Program-made: the position numbers and the translations under genes
The notes under the pieces: generated by a model
What the model was told of the DNA's origin: nothing
The model's database searches: none
Seen by the model: only the letters and a program-made list of their open reading frames with translations
Part shown: positions 7,415-17,171 of the stretch, one piece after another
Numbering within the stretch: position 1 is the stretch's first letter
Layout of the letters: each line of letters begins with the position of its first letter
Assembly (NCBI GenBank): GCA_023151255.1
Contig: JAKLJG010000001.1
Span: 1-64,000, forward strand
DNA length: 64,000 bases
Origin: Cyclobacteriaceae bacterium
GTDB taxonomy: Bacteria > Bacteroidota > Bacteroidia > Cytophagales > Cyclobacteriaceae
Reading direction: 5' to 3'

Positions 7415-9946
7415 TTACTCTTTCTTCGAAGCGGCCTTGGGCTTCTTTACCTTCAGCGTAAGAGAATCGGATTTGCCGTCATGGTCGGCCACGATGGTAC
7501 CGCCTTCTTCAATTTCGCCCTTCAGTATTTCCTCGGCCACCGGGTCTTCCAGGTATTTGGTAATGGCCCGGTTCAGCGGGCGTGCACCAAACTGGTGGTC
7601 ATATCCTTTTTCAGAAAGAAAATCTTTAGCCTTATCAGTTAATTCAACGGTGTAGCCCAGCGTGTTAATGCGGTCAAACACTTTCTTAAGGGTAATCTCA
7701 ATGATTTTGTGTATATGTTCGCGCTGCAGCGAGTTAAATACAATTACATCGTCAAGGCGATTCAGAAATTCGGGGCTGAATGCCCGCTTCAGGGCGTTCT
7801 GGATAGTTGACTTCATCAGCTCTTCTTCATTCTCGCGCTTAGACGAAGGGGCAAAGCCGATGCCTGTTCCGAAATCCTTCAGGTCGCGCACACCGATGTT
7901 GGAGGTCATGATGATGATGGTGTTGCGGAAATCCACCCGCCTGCCCAGGCCATCGGTAAGGATACCGTCATCCAGTACCTGCAGCAGAATGTTAAACACA
8001 TCGGGGTGTGCTTTTTCAATCTCGTCAAGCAACACCACCGAATACGGTTTGCGTCTTACTTTTTCGGTAAGCTGGCCGCCTTCTTCGTACCCAACATAAC
8101 CCGGAGGAGCACCCACCAGGCGTGATACAGAGAATTTTTCCATGTATTCGCTCATGTCAATACGGATGAGCGCATCTTCTTTATCGAATAAGTAGGTTGC
8201 CAGCACTTTGGCCAGTTCGGTTTTGCCTACGCCCGTAGGACCAAGGAAGATAAAGGAGCCTATGGGTTTGCGAGGGTCTTTTAAGCCCACCCGTGTGCGC
8301 TGGATGGCTTTGGTTAGTTTTTTTATGGCTTCTTCCTGCCCAATTACTTTGCCGCTAAGCTCCTCGGCCATACCCAGCAGTTTGTTGCTTTCTTTCTGGG
8401 CAATGCGGTTGGTGGGGATGCCCGTCATCATGGCAATCACATCGGCCACGTTGTCTTCGTTAACCGTATATTTTTCAGTGCGGGTTTTTTCTTCCCAGCG
8501 GGCTTTGGCTATCTCCAGTTGTTCGAGCAACTTCTTTTCTTTATCGCGCAGTTGGGCGGCTTCTTCGTACTTCTGGCTTTTCACTACGCGGTTTTTCTCT
8601 TTCTTCACATCCTCAATCGCTTCTTCCAGCTTCACGATTTCTTCCGGCACGTGAATGTTGTTGATGTGAACGCGCGCACCGGCCTCATCCATTACATCAA
8701 TGGCCTTGTCGGGCAGGAAGCGGTCGCTGATGTACCGGTCAGACAGTTTCACACAGGCTTCAATGGCCTCTTTGGTATAGCTAACGTGGTGGTGATCTTC
8801 GTACTTGTCTTTTATATTCTCCAAAATCTGCAGCGTTTCTTCCGGAGTGGTCGAATCCACCATCACCATCTGGAACCTGCGCGCCAGGGCACCGTCTTTC
8901 TCAATGTACTGGCGGTACTCATCCAGAGTGGTGGCGCCAATGCATTGAATCTCGCCACGGGCCAAAGCGGGTTTAAACATATTGGATGCATCGAGTGATC
9001 CGGATGCACCACCGGCACCAACAATGGTGTGCAGTTCATCAATAAACAGAATAACATCGGGCGATTTTTCCAGTTCGTTCATCACGGCTTTCATCCGTTC
9101 TTCAAACTGGCCGCGGTACTTGGTGCCGGCCACCAGCGAGGCCAGATCAAGTGTAACCACCCGTTTGCCAAACAATACGCGCGAAACTTTTTTCTGTACA
9201 ATGCGCAGGGCGAGGCCTTCGGCAATGGCGGTTTTACCAACGCCCGGCTCGCCTATTAATATCGGGTTGTTTTTCTTTCTGCGGCTCAGGATTTGCGCCA
9301 CGCGCTCAATTTCTTTTTCTCGGCCAACAATCGGATCGAGTTTGCCGTCTTCGGCCAGACGCGTCAGGTCGCGGCCAAAATTATCCAGCACGGGTGTGCG
9401 CGATTTTTCGGTGCCTTTCTTTTCCTTGCCTTGCGAGCCGGCTCCGCTACCGAAGATTCTTGATGATTCTTCATCCGGATCATCTGTATCAGATGCAGCC
9501 TGCGGGCCTTCGTGCTGGTATTCAAGCATTTCTTTTACGGTTTCATAATTCACATCAAACTTTTTGAGGATCTGTGTGGCCAGGTTGTCGGCATCGCGTA
9601 AAATGGAGAGCAACAAATGTTCTGTTCCGATAAGCTGGGCTTTAAATATCTTGGCTTCGAGGTAGGTGATCTTTAAAACTTTTTCGGAGGCCTTGGTAAG
9701 CGGTATGTTGGCCAGGTTTTTTACTTCGTGCGTGGCGGTGCCTTTCGAAACCTTTTCAATTTCACTGCGCAGGTCACTGAGTGGCACGCCCAGCTTTTTA
9801 AGCACACCTACGGCTACACCCTCGCCTTCGCGAATAAGCCCCAATAACAAATGTTCGGTGCCGATATAATCGTGCCCCAGGCGAAGCGCTTCTTCACGGC
9901 TAAGGCTTATTACTTCTTTAACGCGGTTCGAAAATTTTGCCTCCAT
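7415..9946 (-). CDS. clpC: ATP-dependent Clp protease ATPase subunit ClpC
   Basis: Hsp100 unfoldase that feeds proteins to ClpP in the cytoplasm. Two Clp_N repeats occupy residues 1-145, followed by an AAA domain with Walker [14 protein letters not shown] and then a UVR-like coiled middle segment ([20 protein letters not shown]). The second AAA domain has [12 protein letters not shown]. The ClpP-docking tripeptide IGF appears in [10 protein letters not shown]. The length of 843 aa matches ClpC, and the UVR-type middle separates it from ClpA and ClpB. It ends with a clear terminator, and its upstream region carries direct repeats that may be operators. No adaptor gene (mcsA/mcsB) is nearby. 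Confidence 0.95.
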   Translation of the reverse strand: MEAKFSNRVKEVISLSREEALRLGHDYIGTEHLLLGLIREGEGVAVGVLKKLGVPLSDLRSEIEKVSKGTATHEVKNLANIPLTKASEKVLKITYLEAKIFKAQLIGTEHLLLSILRDADNLATQILKKFDVNYETVKEMLEYQHEGPQAASDTDDPDEESSRIFGSGAGSQGKEKKGTEKSRTPVLDNFGRDLTRLAEDGKLDPIVGREKEIERVAQILSRRKKNNPILIGEPGVGKTAIAEGLALRIVQKKVSRVLFGKRVVTLDLASLVAGTKYRGQFEERMKAVMNELEKSPDVILFIDELHTIVGAGGASGSLDASNMFKPALARGEIQCIGATTLDEYRQYIEKDGALARRFQMVMVDSTTPEETLQILENIKDKYEDHHHVSYTKEAIEACVKLSDRYISDRFLPDKAIDVMDEAGARVHINNIHVPEEIVKLEEAIEDVKKEKNRVVKSQKYEEAAQLRDKEKKLLEQLEIAKARWEEKTRTEKYTVNEDNVADVIAMMTGIPTNRIAQKESNKLLGMAEELSGKVIGQEEAIKKLTKAIQRTRVGLKDPRKPIGSFIFLGPTGVGKTELAKVLATYLFDKEDALIRIDMSEYMEKFSVSRLVGAPPGYVGYEEGGQLTEKVRRKPYSVVLLDEIEKAHPDVFNILLQVLDDGILTDGLGRRVDFRNTIIIMTSNIGVRDLKDFGTGIGFAPSSKRENEEELMKSTIQNALKRAFSPEFLNRLDDVIVFNSLQREHIHKIIEITLKKVFDRINTLGYTVELTDKAKDFLSEKGYDHQFGARPLNRAITKYLEDPVAEEILKGEIEEGGTIVADHDGKSDSLTLKVKKPKAASKKE

Positions 9947-9978
9947 ACTGTAAACGTGAATGAAATTACTGTAAATGT
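9946..9978 (-). promoter_or_regulatory. Direct repeats upstream of clpC
   Basis: Two 12-bp direct repeats, tactgtaaacgt (9946-9957) and tactgtaaatgt (9967-9978), are 21 bp apart, two helical turns, immediately upstream of and touching the clpC ATG. A third TTTACA occurs just beyond. The arrangement suggests a binding site for a stress regulator, but no known Bacteroidota operator was matched. Confidence 0.35.
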
Positions 9979-10081
9979 AAACTTTTTCGACCGGATTTTT
10001 TCAGTGGTTTTTCTGTATGCCCGGTTTAGAAAAAGAAAACAGGTTTTATGCAGGTGAAAACGTAATTGATTGCCGTTTTGT

Positions 10082-10714
10082 TCATTCGCTGGTTCGGACG
10101 GCCTTAATATAGGCGAGGGATTCCGGCCCGGTACAAAAGAGCAGGTCGATAATACTCAGGTTAGGTATGAAGGTGTTGCCAAATACCTGGGTGTAGGCAA
10201 CCGGTTTGATAAACTTTTCAAAGCCTGAATGTTTGGGGCTAATCCGGTTGCGCAAATCAATTATGCCGGTGGGTAAGTTTTTTTTGTATTCTGAACTTTC
10301 AGTAAGCAAAAGTTTCAGGTTAAGGAATTGCAGGCATACCTGCAGCAGGTGGTAATTCAGATCATATAGATGAATGAGCTTGCTGAATAGAACCTGATGA
10401 ATGGCATCGGCATAATGCTCGAAATACGGTGCATTACGGTAGGCCGATTCGATGGAGCGCCAGTGGTTGTTGAGCCATTTTTGCGAATAGTCAATGCGCA
10501 ACTCAGTAACCCGTGTGTGATTACTTTTTAAGGTAAGCGGGATAATCAGTTTTTCAACTCGGTTTGCGCCACGTATATGGCATCGGTTGCGGTACGTTTG
10601 TTTTATATAATGTTCATGTTTCTCGATGATGACTTCATCATAACCTGAAACGGCTGCAAACCAGGCCACACAGGGCAGGTAGTGAAGTTCAAGGAGGCAG
10701 CGCTTAGCAAGCAT
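10082..10714 (-). CDS. WbqC family protein
   Basis: 210-residue protein of the WbqC-like family, associated elsewhere with surface-polysaccharide sugar biosynthesis, though many members have no known activity. Family features are the N-terminal LELHYLPCVAWFA block, the stretch HYIKQTYRNRCHIRGANR followed by LTVPL-like IIPLTLK, and HWRSIESAYRNAPYFEHY. The gene follows tsaC with a 12-nt gap on the same strand, so the two are probably co-transcribed. No polysaccharide genes are nearby, so context does not support a specific sugar. Confidence 0.8.
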   Translation of the reverse strand: MLAKRCLLELHYLPCVAWFAAVSGYDEVIIEKHEHYIKQTYRNRCHIRGANRVEKLIIPLTLKSNHTRVTELRIDYSQKWLNNHWRSIESAYRNAPYFEHYADAIHQVLFSKLIHLYDLNYHLLQVCLQFLNLKLLLTESSEYKKNLPTGIIDLRNRISPKHSGFEKFIKPVAYTQVFGNTFIPNLSIIDLLFCTGPESLAYIKAVRTSE

Positions 10715-10726
10715 GGCAGTTGATTT

Positions 10727-11350
10727 TCACAACGGGTTTTCGCCAAGCCCCTGGCGGATCAGCCGGGGTTCATCACCGGTGCAGTCGATAACTGTAGAAG
10801 GTATGTTGCCACCCGGGCCACCATCAATTACCAGATCAACCACGTTTTTAACATCGTCAAAAATTTCTTCCGGGTCAGTGGTGTATTCTTTAATGTGGTC
10901 GTCATCTTTAATAGAGGCGGTAATTAACGGGTTACCAAGTTCATTAACGATAGCCAACGGAATGGCGTGAGCGGGAATGCGTATGCCCACTGTTTTTTTA
11001 TTTACACCCAGAATTTTCGGCACACTGGTACTCGATTCAAAAATAAAGGTGTAGGGGCCCGGGAGTGATTTCTTAAGAATTTTGAACACCGGAGTATCAA
11101 TTCGTTTTACGTATCCTGATGCTTCGCTTAAATCACGGCAGATGAATGACAGATCAAGTTTCTGGGGTCTAATGTCCAGCACCCGGCATAACCGCTCAAC
11201 CGCCCTGCGGTTTTTTAAATCGCACCCGATGCCATAAACCGTATCAGTCGGGTAAACAATGATACCTCCGTTTCGGAGTACTTCAATTACCCGGTTAATT
11301 TTTCTTCCTTCCGGATTATGGGGATGAACTTTCAACAACTCGGCAGGCAT
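10727..11350 (-). CDS. Threonylcarbamoyl-AMP synthase, TsaC/Sua5/YciO family
   Basis: YrdC-fold enzyme, expected to form L-threonylcarbamoyl-AMP from threonine, bicarbonate and ATP for tRNA t6A37, or a YciO paralogue of less certain role. The conserved [25 protein letters not shown] and SLPGPYTFI segments, and the VGIRIPAH motif, are visible. The ORF track start at 11365 is a GTG; the ATG at 11350 ([10 protein letters not shown]) matches relatives and gives 207 aa. The pattern KLDLSFI rather than KR-x-KPL hints at the YciO-type subgroup. Co-directional with the downstream WbqC gene. Confidence 0.85.
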   Translation of the reverse strand: MPAELLKVHPHNPEGRKINRVIEVLRNGGIIVYPTDTVYGIGCDLKNRRAVERLCRVLDIRPQKLDLSFICRDLSEASGYVKRIDTPVFKILKKSLPGPYTFIFESSTSVPKILGVNKKTVGIRIPAHAIPLAIVNELGNPLITASIKDDDHIKEYTTDPEEIFDDVKNVVDLVIDGGPGGNIPSTVIDCTGDEPRLIRQGLGENPL

Positions 11351-11403
11351 GGCGTTAATATACACAGCTTACTTTGCCGGGCCACCACGTTTTACGTTTT
11401 TTG

Positions 11404-11411
11404 TATTTTTG
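11404..11411 (+). promoter_or_regulatory. Candidate -7 element for mltG
   Basis: TATTTTTG matches the Bacteroidota TAnnTTTG consensus and ends 16 nt before the mltG ATG, predicting a leader of about 10 nt. No TTG is seen at the standard -33 spacing. Confidence 0.35.
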
Positions 11412-11427
11412 ATATTCTGATGCTCGT

Positions 11428-12477
11428 ATGAAAAGCGCACGTGGACTGTTTATTTTCTTGGTATTGTCGGTTCTGCTGATTACGTTGACGTTTTATGTTT
11501 ACCAGATTTGCTATACTCCGAACATCCTGGTGGGCAAAGAAAGTCAGTTGCTGATTATACCCAATGATGCCACTTTCGAGACGGTTCAAAAGTTGTTGCA
11601 CGATGGCGGCTATGTGCAGGATTTGATGTCGTTTAGTTTTCTGGCGCGCATCATGGAGTATGACCGCAAAGTGAAGCCCGGGCGTTATGTGCTGCACAGC
11701 AACATGAACAACCTGGAGGCCATCCGGTTTTTACGGCTGGGTAAGCAGGAACCGGTAGCCATCACTTTTAATAACGTACGGTTATTGCCCGAACTGGCGC
11801 AGAAAATTACACGCACTGTTGGTATGCGACCGGAAGAATTTGAAGCTGAACTGGTGCAGTTTGCTATGAGCAACCCGTATGGATTTACTAAGGATAATGT
11901 TCTTGCCATGTTTATCCCTAACACGTACGAAGTGTATTACAATATTGCACCAGCGCAATTGATTGAACGGATGCACGAAGAGTATGAGATATTCTGGACG
12001 GAAGAACGAAGAAAAAAAGCCGAAGCCATCGGGCTTACACCGGTTGAAGTTTCCATACTGGCCTCCATCGTTCAAGCCGAAACTGTTAAGCGCGATGAGG
12101 CACCTGTAATCGCCGGCTTGTATCTGAACCGGCTGAAGAAGGGAATCCCGTTGCAGGCTGATCCGACCCTGGTATTTGCCGTTGGCGATTTTACCATCAA
12201 GCGGGTATTGAATGAACACAAAGAAGTTGACTCCCCCTACAATACGTACAAATACCGCGGACTCCCGCCCGGCCCCATTAACATGCCCGAGATTTCATCC
12301 ATCGATGCCGTGCTTAACTACAACCCCAGTAACTATTTATATATGTGTGCCCGCGAAGATTTTTCGGGCTATCATAATTTTACCTCCAATCTTACTGAAC
12401 ATAACCGCAACGCCCAGCGGTATCAGCAGGCGCTTTCGCGTGAGCAGCAAAAAGCCCGGGCACAATCAAAAAAATAA
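11428..12477 (+). CDS. mltG: Endolytic murein transglycosylase MltG
   Basis: Membrane-anchored lytic transglycosylase that cleaves nascent glycan strands and is thought to set their length. An N-terminal helix (residues 7-27) anchors it, a LysM-like region follows, and the YceG domain contains the catalytic glutamate in ASIVQAET. It also has GLYLNRLKKGIPLQADPT, RGLPPGPI and the C-terminal YNPSNYLYMCAR block. The length of 349 aa is typical. The stop TAA overlaps the next ATG by one base, linking it to the thioesterase and BrkB genes. Confidence 0.93.
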   Translation: MKSARGLFIFLVLSVLLITLTFYVYQICYTPNILVGKESQLLIIPNDATFETVQKLLHDGGYVQDLMSFSFLARIMEYDRKVKPGRYVLHSNMNNLEAIRFLRLGKQEPVAITFNNVRLLPELAQKITRTVGMRPEEFEAELVQFAMSNPYGFTKDNVLAMFIPNTYEVYYNIAPAQLIERMHEEYEIFWTEERRKKAEAIGLTPVEVSILASIVQAETVKRDEAPVIAGLYLNRLKKGIPLQADPTLVFAVGDFTIKRVLNEHKEVDSPYNTYKYRGLPPGPINMPEISSIDAVLNYNPSNYLYMCAREDFSGYHNFTSNLTEHNRNAQRYQQALSREQQKARAQSKK

Positions 12478-12884
12478 TGTATCAATCGGAGACAACCGTG
12501 CGTGTGCGCTATGGCGAAACGGACCAAATGGGGTACGTTTACTACGGATATTACGCCATGTATTATGAAGTGGCCCGTGTAGAGGCGTTGCGGAAGCTTG
12601 GCCTTACGTACCGTGAAATTGAAGCGGTGGGCATCATTATGCCTGTACTGGAAAACCACACGCGCTTTCTTGCTCCCGGCAAGTATGATGAACTCCTTCG
12701 GATAGTAACCACCATTCGGGAGAAGCCTTCTGTTAAAATGAAATTTGAATACGCAATATTTAATGAAGAAAATAAACTAATCAACCAAGGCGAAACGGTA
12801 CTGGCATTCATTGATCAGAAAACCAACCGGCCTACACGGCCGCCCAAAGCCATGATGGATGTACTTGATCCGTTTTTCCGATGA
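12477..12884 (+). CDS. YbgC-type acyl-CoA thioesterase (hotdog fold)
   Basis: 135-residue hotdog-fold thioesterase of the 4HBT/YbgC family. The active-site aspartate sits in YGETDQMGYVYYGYY near residue 16, followed by the helix YYEVARVEALRKLGLTY. It probably hydrolyses acyl-CoA or acyl-ACP thioesters in the cytoplasm; in proteobacteria YbgC belongs to the tol-pal cluster, but here it lies between mltG and a BrkB-like gene. Start and stop overlap those of both neighbours (1 nt and 4 nt), so the three genes form one operon. Confidence 0.88.
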   Translation: MYQSETTVRVRYGETDQMGYVYYGYYAMYYEVARVEALRKLGLTYREIEAVGIIMPVLENHTRFLAPGKYDELLRIVTTIREKPSVKMKFEYAIFNEENKLINQGETVLAFIDQKTNRPTRPPKAMMDVLDPFFR

Positions 12885-13858
12885 AGTACAAATACAGACG
12901 ATACCTTTTTAAGTGGACACCCGCCCAATTAGTTGTTAACTGGATGCGCAAAATCCGCTTTAAACGGTGGGATAATGTTTCGCTGTATAAGATCATTAAG
13001 TTGTTTACGCGCAACCTGATGCAGGATGAGATAGTGGGCCGTGCCAACGGGGTGGCGTTCAATTTTATTCTGGCTATTTTCCCGGCTGTCATTTTTCTGT
13101 TTACCCTTATCCCGTACGTTTCGGCTGTAGTGCCTGAAGTGAATACACAAAGTATTATGTCGTTTCTAGAACAGATGCTGCCGGCCAGTATGTACGATGT
13201 GATTTCTTCAACCGTACTGGATATTGTGAGCAACCAGCGTGGCGGCCTGTTAACGTTCGGGTTCTTATTCTCGCTTTACCTGGCTACTAACGGCATGATG
13301 GCGCTGATGGGCGCTTTTAATGCCTGTTACAAAACAGATGACAGGCGGGGAGCTTTTAAAATGCGGTTAATTGCTACAGGGTTAACCATTAACCTGGCCT
13401 TTGTGTTGTTCCTGGCCATCATCCTGCTGGTTGTCGGGCAACTGGTGCTTAATTACCTGCAAAACAACCTCAGTGAGTTTGTATGGATGAGTAATGTAAA
13501 TGTGTACCTGCTGTTCGGGTTGCGGTTCCTGGTGATCTTCATCGTATTCTTTCTGGCGGTATCCACCATTTATTACTTTGGGCCGGCCATTCACTACAAC
13601 TGGCGGTTCTTTTCTATTGGTTCGTTTCTGGCAACCCTGTTTATCCTGCTTATCTCGTACGGGTTCTCTTATTACATCACCCACTTCGGAACGTACAACA
13701 AAGTGTATGGCTCCATTGGCGTACTCATCGCGCTGATGATCTGGATACAACTCATCACGATTGTGTTGCTGGTGGGGTACGAATTAAACGCCAGCATTCA
13801 TGATGCGGCCCGCATGCAGGCTTTATGGCACGGGCGCAGGTTCAAGAAAAACAATTAA
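12881..13858 (+). CDS. YihY/BrkB family inner-membrane protein
   Basis: 325-residue protein with about six transmembrane helices in the YihY (formerly called RNase BN) family. Typical segments are GVAFNFILAIFPAVIFLFTLIPY near residue 55, an amphipathic stretch, then FNACYKTDDRR and the C-terminal GSIGVLIALMIWIQLITIVLLVGYELNA. The function is unknown; transport or regulation has been suggested for the family. The start overlaps the thioesterase stop (ATGA). Its TAA stop shares the palindrome TTAA with the convergent desaturase stop. Confidence 0.88.
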   Translation: MKYKYRRYLFKWTPAQLVVNWMRKIRFKRWDNVSLYKIIKLFTRNLMQDEIVGRANGVAFNFILAIFPAVIFLFTLIPYVSAVVPEVNTQSIMSFLEQMLPASMYDVISSTVLDIVSNQRGGLLTFGFLFSLYLATNGMMALMGAFNACYKTDDRRGAFKMRLIATGLTINLAFVLFLAIILLVVGQLVLNYLQNNLSEFVWMSNVNVYLLFGLRFLVIFIVFFLAVSTIYYFGPAIHYNWRFFSIGSFLATLFILLISYGFSYYITHFGTYNKVYGSIGVLIALMIWIQLITIVLLVGYELNASIHDAARMQALWHGRRFKKNN

Positions 13859-14970
13859 TGCTTGCCGGCAATTCTCATGGCAGGCTGTTGCCCCAATTTC
13901 TTCAACAGGCGTGCGTGCCCTGCCATGGCGCCCATAAATGTAGGAATGGTTTTGTAAGGAAGATTAAACTCACGGGCCGTTTGTTCCACTATAGGCGCTA
14001 ACTTCCGGTAGTGTACATGGCACACATTCGGAAACAGGTGGTGCTCAATCTGAAAGTTCAGTCCGCCCACGTACCATGATAAAATTTTGTTCCTGTTGGC
14101 AAAATTGGTGGTGGTTCTTAATTGATGGACAGCCCAGGTATTTTCAAGTACCCCGTGTTGGTCGGGCTCGGGGTATTCGGTACCGTCAACAACGTGGGCA
14201 GGCTGAAAAATTACCGACAGGATGAAGCCCGATACCGCATGCATGGCTACAAACCCAATGAGCACCTGCCACCACGCCAGGGGCAACAGAATGGCCGGTA
14301 AAACTACAATGTAGCCGAGGTACAGCACTTTTGTGGTCACCATTATTATCCACTCGCGGGTTATGGAGGCCTGTTGCTTTTTCACCAGCCCCTCATGCTG
14401 GTATTTTACCAGCCGGGCAAAATCTTTTACGAAAACCCACACCAGGGTAAGCAGGCAATAAAGAAACCACGCGTAAATATGCTGAAAGCGGTGTGCGGGT
14501 TTCCACGGTGACTCCGGGGCCATGCGCATTACACCCCGCGGACTAATGTCTTCATCGGCATCGTGCACGTTGGTGTAGGTATGATGCAATACGTTGTGTT
14601 GAATCTTCCAGTTAAATGCGTGGCCGCCAATGATATTTAATGAATACCCGATCAGGTTGTTGACCCAGGCTTTTTTGGAGTATGCCCCATGGTTGGCATC
14701 GTGCATAACCGACAGGCCGATACCGGCCAGGCCCATGCCCATCACCAGGCACAAGGCAAGCAAACTCCAAACGTTGGTGATGGCTCCGCTGATGATAATG
14801 CCGTATGGAATGAAGTACAGCATAAACATGAAAATGGTTTTCACAATCATTTCGGCATTGGCATTCCGGCTGATGTTGTTGCTTTTGAAATATTGATTTA
14901 CCCGTTGATTTAAAGAAACAAAAAAATCCGGTTTGGTATGTGGAAATTTCAGGCTTGCCGCGCGGCTCAT
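13855..14970 (-). CDS. Front-end acyl-CoA/acyl-lipid fatty acid desaturase
   Basis: Membrane di-iron desaturase. Three histidine boxes are visible: HDANHGAYS, HNVLHHTYTN and QIEHHLFP. The glutamine in the third box is typical of front-end (delta-5/delta-6 type) desaturases. No fused cytochrome b5 domain is present, as in other bacterial members. Four transmembrane helices flank the boxes. The ORF track begins at a TTG at 15042, but a TACATTTG promoter element lies at 15040-15047, so transcription would start inside that extension. ATG at 14970 (MSRAASLKFP) gives a normal 371 aa. Confidence 0.88.
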   Translation of the reverse strand: MSRAASLKFPHTKPDFFVSLNQRVNQYFKSNNISRNANAEMIVKTIFMFMLYFIPYGIIISGAITNVWSLLALCLVMGMGLAGIGLSVMHDANHGAYSKKAWVNNLIGYSLNIIGGHAFNWKIQHNVLHHTYTNVHDADEDISPRGVMRMAPESPWKPAHRFQHIYAWFLYCLLTLVWVFVKDFARLVKYQHEGLVKKQQASITREWIIMVTTKVLYLGYIVVLPAILLPLAWWQVLIGFVAMHAVSGFILSVIFQPAHVVDGTEYPEPDQHGVLENTWAVHQLRTTTNFANRNKILSWYVGGLNFQIEHHLFPNVCHVHYRKLAPIVEQTAREFNLPYKTIPTFMGAMAGHARLLKKLGQQPAMRIAGKH

Positions 14971-15039
14971 AGGTTTTTGGATTAGAATTAGAACAACCCC
15001 AGCGTGAAGTTTATCACAATTCACGACAAGGCTATCCGT

Positions 15040-15047
15040 CAAATGTA
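15040..15047 (-). promoter_or_regulatory. Candidate -7 element for the desaturase
   Basis: Minus-strand TACATTTG fits TAnnTTTG. It overlaps the TTG start used by the ORF track and therefore supports the downstream ATG at 14970, with a leader of about 65 nt. Confidence 0.4.
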
Positions 15048-15062
15048 CGCAGATGGATGCAC

Positions 15063-15085
15063 TAAAAGGAGCTTGAAGCCTTTTA
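15063..15085. terminator. Weak hairpin between psd and desaturase
   Basis: TAAAAGG and CCTTTTA form a 7-bp stem around a 9-nt loop about 40 nt after the psd stop. The stem is A/T-rich and the T tract short on either strand, so termination may be partial. Confidence 0.3.
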
Positions 15086-15121
15086 TTTTAGAAAAGGTCC
15101 TAACGTGGGTTCGTTGGTCGG

Positions 15122-15781
15122 TTAGTGAAGTCGGGCGATGATGGTTCTGCCTCCGGTAGTCTTCTGGCCAACATTTACGCAAACATCGGCAGAGAGTGGC
15201 AGGTAAAGATCTACGCGTGAACCAAATTTGATAAACCCAAACTCCTGGCCTTGTTCCAGAGTCTGTCCTTCGGTAACATAACACTTAATCCTTCGGGCCA
15301 GCGCACCGGCAATCTGGCGGAAGAGAATCTCCGTTCCGTTTTCGGTTTTTACTACAACCGTGGTGCGTTCATTTTCGGTGCTTGACTTAGGATGCCAGGC
15401 CACCAGGTATTTGCCGGCATGGTAGCGGTAGTACGAAATTTTTCCACTTGCCGGCATGCGGTTTACATGCACGTTAACGGGCGACATAAAAATCGAAACC
15501 TGTTTACACCTCCGCTTCAGGTATTCGGGTTCATCGGCCTCTTCAATAACCACCACTTTGCCATCGGCCGGAGCCAGGATGTGCTGTGGATTTTTTTCGA
15601 TGCGGATTGACGGATGACGGAAGAACTGCAGAATGAGCAAATAAATGATCAGGCTCACACCAATAACCACATTCCGAAGTACCTGCTGCTCCGGTAAAAA
15701 ATAATCGAACGCCCAGATAACAGCCACCAGGACAACCAGCAGCACAAAAAGAATCGTCCGTCCTTCTCTGTGAATGGTCAT
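15122..15781 (-). CDS. psd: Phosphatidylserine decarboxylase, short proenzyme
   Basis: Makes phosphatidylethanolamine from phosphatidylserine. This is the short PSD subfamily (219 aa) with two N-terminal transmembrane segments (about residues 9-27 and 36-52). The core has APADGKVVVIEE, FMSPVNVHVNRMPASG and, near the C terminus, FGSRVDLYLP, where self-cleavage at G-S creates the pyruvoyl group. It begins 9 nt after the glutamate dehydrogenase stop and is probably transcribed with it. cdsA, which makes the CDP-diacylglycerol precursor, lies just upstream, but no phosphatidylserine synthase gene is in the window. Confidence 0.92.
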   Translation of the reverse strand: MTIHREGRTILFVLLVVLVAVIWAFDYFLPEQQVLRNVVIGVSLIIYLLILQFFRHPSIRIEKNPQHILAPADGKVVVIEEADEPEYLKRRCKQVSIFMSPVNVHVNRMPASGKISYYRYHAGKYLVAWHPKSSTENERTTVVVKTENGTEILFRQIAGALARRIKCYVTEGQTLEQGQEFGFIKFGSRVDLYLPLSADVCVNVGQKTTGGRTIIARLH

Positions 15782-15790
15782 TGTATTGAT

Positions 15791-17065
15791 TTAGAATCCG
15801 CCCCGGTATTTGTAGGTTTTGGCTACCTTATCGATGGCTACCATATAGGCTGCAATGCGCATTGACACCTTATACTCCATAGCGGTTTTATAAACGTTCT
15901 GAAAGGCATCTTTCATAATACGATCGCTTCTGCGGTTTACACGCTCTGCTTCCCATTTGTATCCCAATCGGTTTTGCACCCACTCAAAGTACGACACCGT
16001 AACACCACCGGCATTAGCCAGGATATCCGGCACCACGGCAATACCTTTTTCATGAATAATGCTGTCGGCCTTTGATGAAGTCGGGCCGTTGGCTCCTTCT
16101 ACAATCAGTTTGGCTTTAATGTGCGGGGCGTTGGTTGCGGTAATCACGTCTTCGGTGGCTGCCGGCACCAGCACATCAACGGGCAGCGTAAGGATGTCAT
16201 CGCGGTTAATTTTCTCACCACCGGTAAAGCCATTCAATGATCCTTTATTGGCCTGGCTGTGTTTAACAGCGGCCTCAACATCAATTCCTTTTTCATTATA
16301 GTATGCGGCCGACACATCGCTGATGGCCTGCACAATCAGGCCGCGTTCGGCCAGCAAGCGGGCGGCCCATGAGCCTACATTGCCAAAGCCCTGCACGGCA
16401 CAGGTGGCTTTGTATGGATTGATCTTCATTTTTTCCATCGCGGCAAGCGTGCTTACCATTACTCCGCGGCCGGTGGCTTCGGTACGGCCAAGCGAACCGC
16501 CCAGTACAATTGGCTTTCCGGTAACTACTGCGTTCACGGTCATGCCCTGAGTTTTTGAGTATTCATCCATCAGCCAGGCCATTTCGCGCGGGCCAGTGCC
16601 CATGTCTGGGGCTGGGATATCGCGGTCAGGGCCGAAGATATCGATCATCGCGCTGGTGTACGCGCGGGTAAGGCGCTCAATTTCACCGGCCGACATTTCG
16701 CGCGGGTTGCAGGTAATGCCGCCCTTGGCTCCGCCATAAGGGATATCCACCACGGCACATTTCCAGGTCATCCAGGCGGCCAAGGCTTTTACTTCATCCA
16801 GGTTTACATGCGGATCGTAGCGGATCCCGCCTTTTGAAGGACCTAAAATGTTGGAATGAACAACGCGGTACCCTTCAAACACCCGGATGCTGCCATCATC
16901 CATGGTGATGGGCAGTGAAACAATTACCTGTTTGGTAGGTGATTTGAGTACATTATAAACTTCTTCTTCGAGTCCCAGTTTTTGTGAGGCTACATGGAAT
17001 CTCGACATCATCGCCTCAAACGGATTCTCCTTGTTGGTTAAAGGAGCCGGTTCAACGTATGCCAT
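15791..17065 (-). CDS. Glu/Leu/Phe/Val dehydrogenase (glutamate dehydrogenase)
   Basis: Catalyses reversible oxidative deamination, most likely of glutamate to 2-oxoglutarate. The dimerisation/catalytic domain contains GPSKGGIRYDP and the catalytic-lysine motif IPYGGAKGGI; the Rossmann domain has GFGNVGSWAA and VEGANGPT. The length of 424 aa fits the hexameric GDH type close to Bacillus RocG/GudB. Cofactor preference cannot be read with certainty. A TATCTTTG element lies 63 nt upstream, suggesting its own promoter after cdsA. Confidence 0.92.
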   Translation of the reverse strand: MAYVEPAPLTNKENPFEAMMSRFHVASQKLGLEEEVYNVLKSPTKQVIVSLPITMDDGSIRVFEGYRVVHSNILGPSKGGIRYDPHVNLDEVKALAAWMTWKCAVVDIPYGGAKGGITCNPREMSAGEIERLTRAYTSAMIDIFGPDRDIPAPDMGTGPREMAWLMDEYSKTQGMTVNAVVTGKPIVLGGSLGRTEATGRGVMVSTLAAMEKMKINPYKATCAVQGFGNVGSWAARLLAERGLIVQAISDVSAAYYNEKGIDVEAAVKHSQANKGSLNGFTGGEKINRDDILTLPVDVLVPAATEDVITATNAPHIKAKLIVEGANGPTSSKADSIIHEKGIAVVPDILANAGGVTVSYFEWVQNRLGYKWEAERVNRRSDRIMKDAFQNVYKTAMEYKVSMRIAAYMVAIDKVAKTYKYRGGF

Positions 17066-17127
17066 AAGGATGTTAAATTTTAATGCAGCAAGTGGAAATT
17101 CTGAGTATCGGCATCAGAATCAGCGGG

Positions 17128-17135
17128 CAAAGATA
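17128..17135 (-). promoter_or_regulatory. Candidate -7 element for glutamate dehydrogenase
   Basis: Minus-strand TATCTTTG matches TAnnTTTG, located between the cdsA stop and the gdh ATG, with a predicted leader near 55 nt. No -33 TTG is evident at standard spacing. Confidence 0.35.
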
Positions 17136-17171
17136 AACAATTTCCGTTCGACAGGTTTTTAAACGATGAAC

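Noticed and set aside
8208-8654. 148-aa plus-strand ORF opposite clpC (and similar ones at 7662, 8519 and 8982)
   Set aside because: Low-complexity Ser/Phe-rich translation typical of the antisense frame of a long conserved gene; no start context or family.
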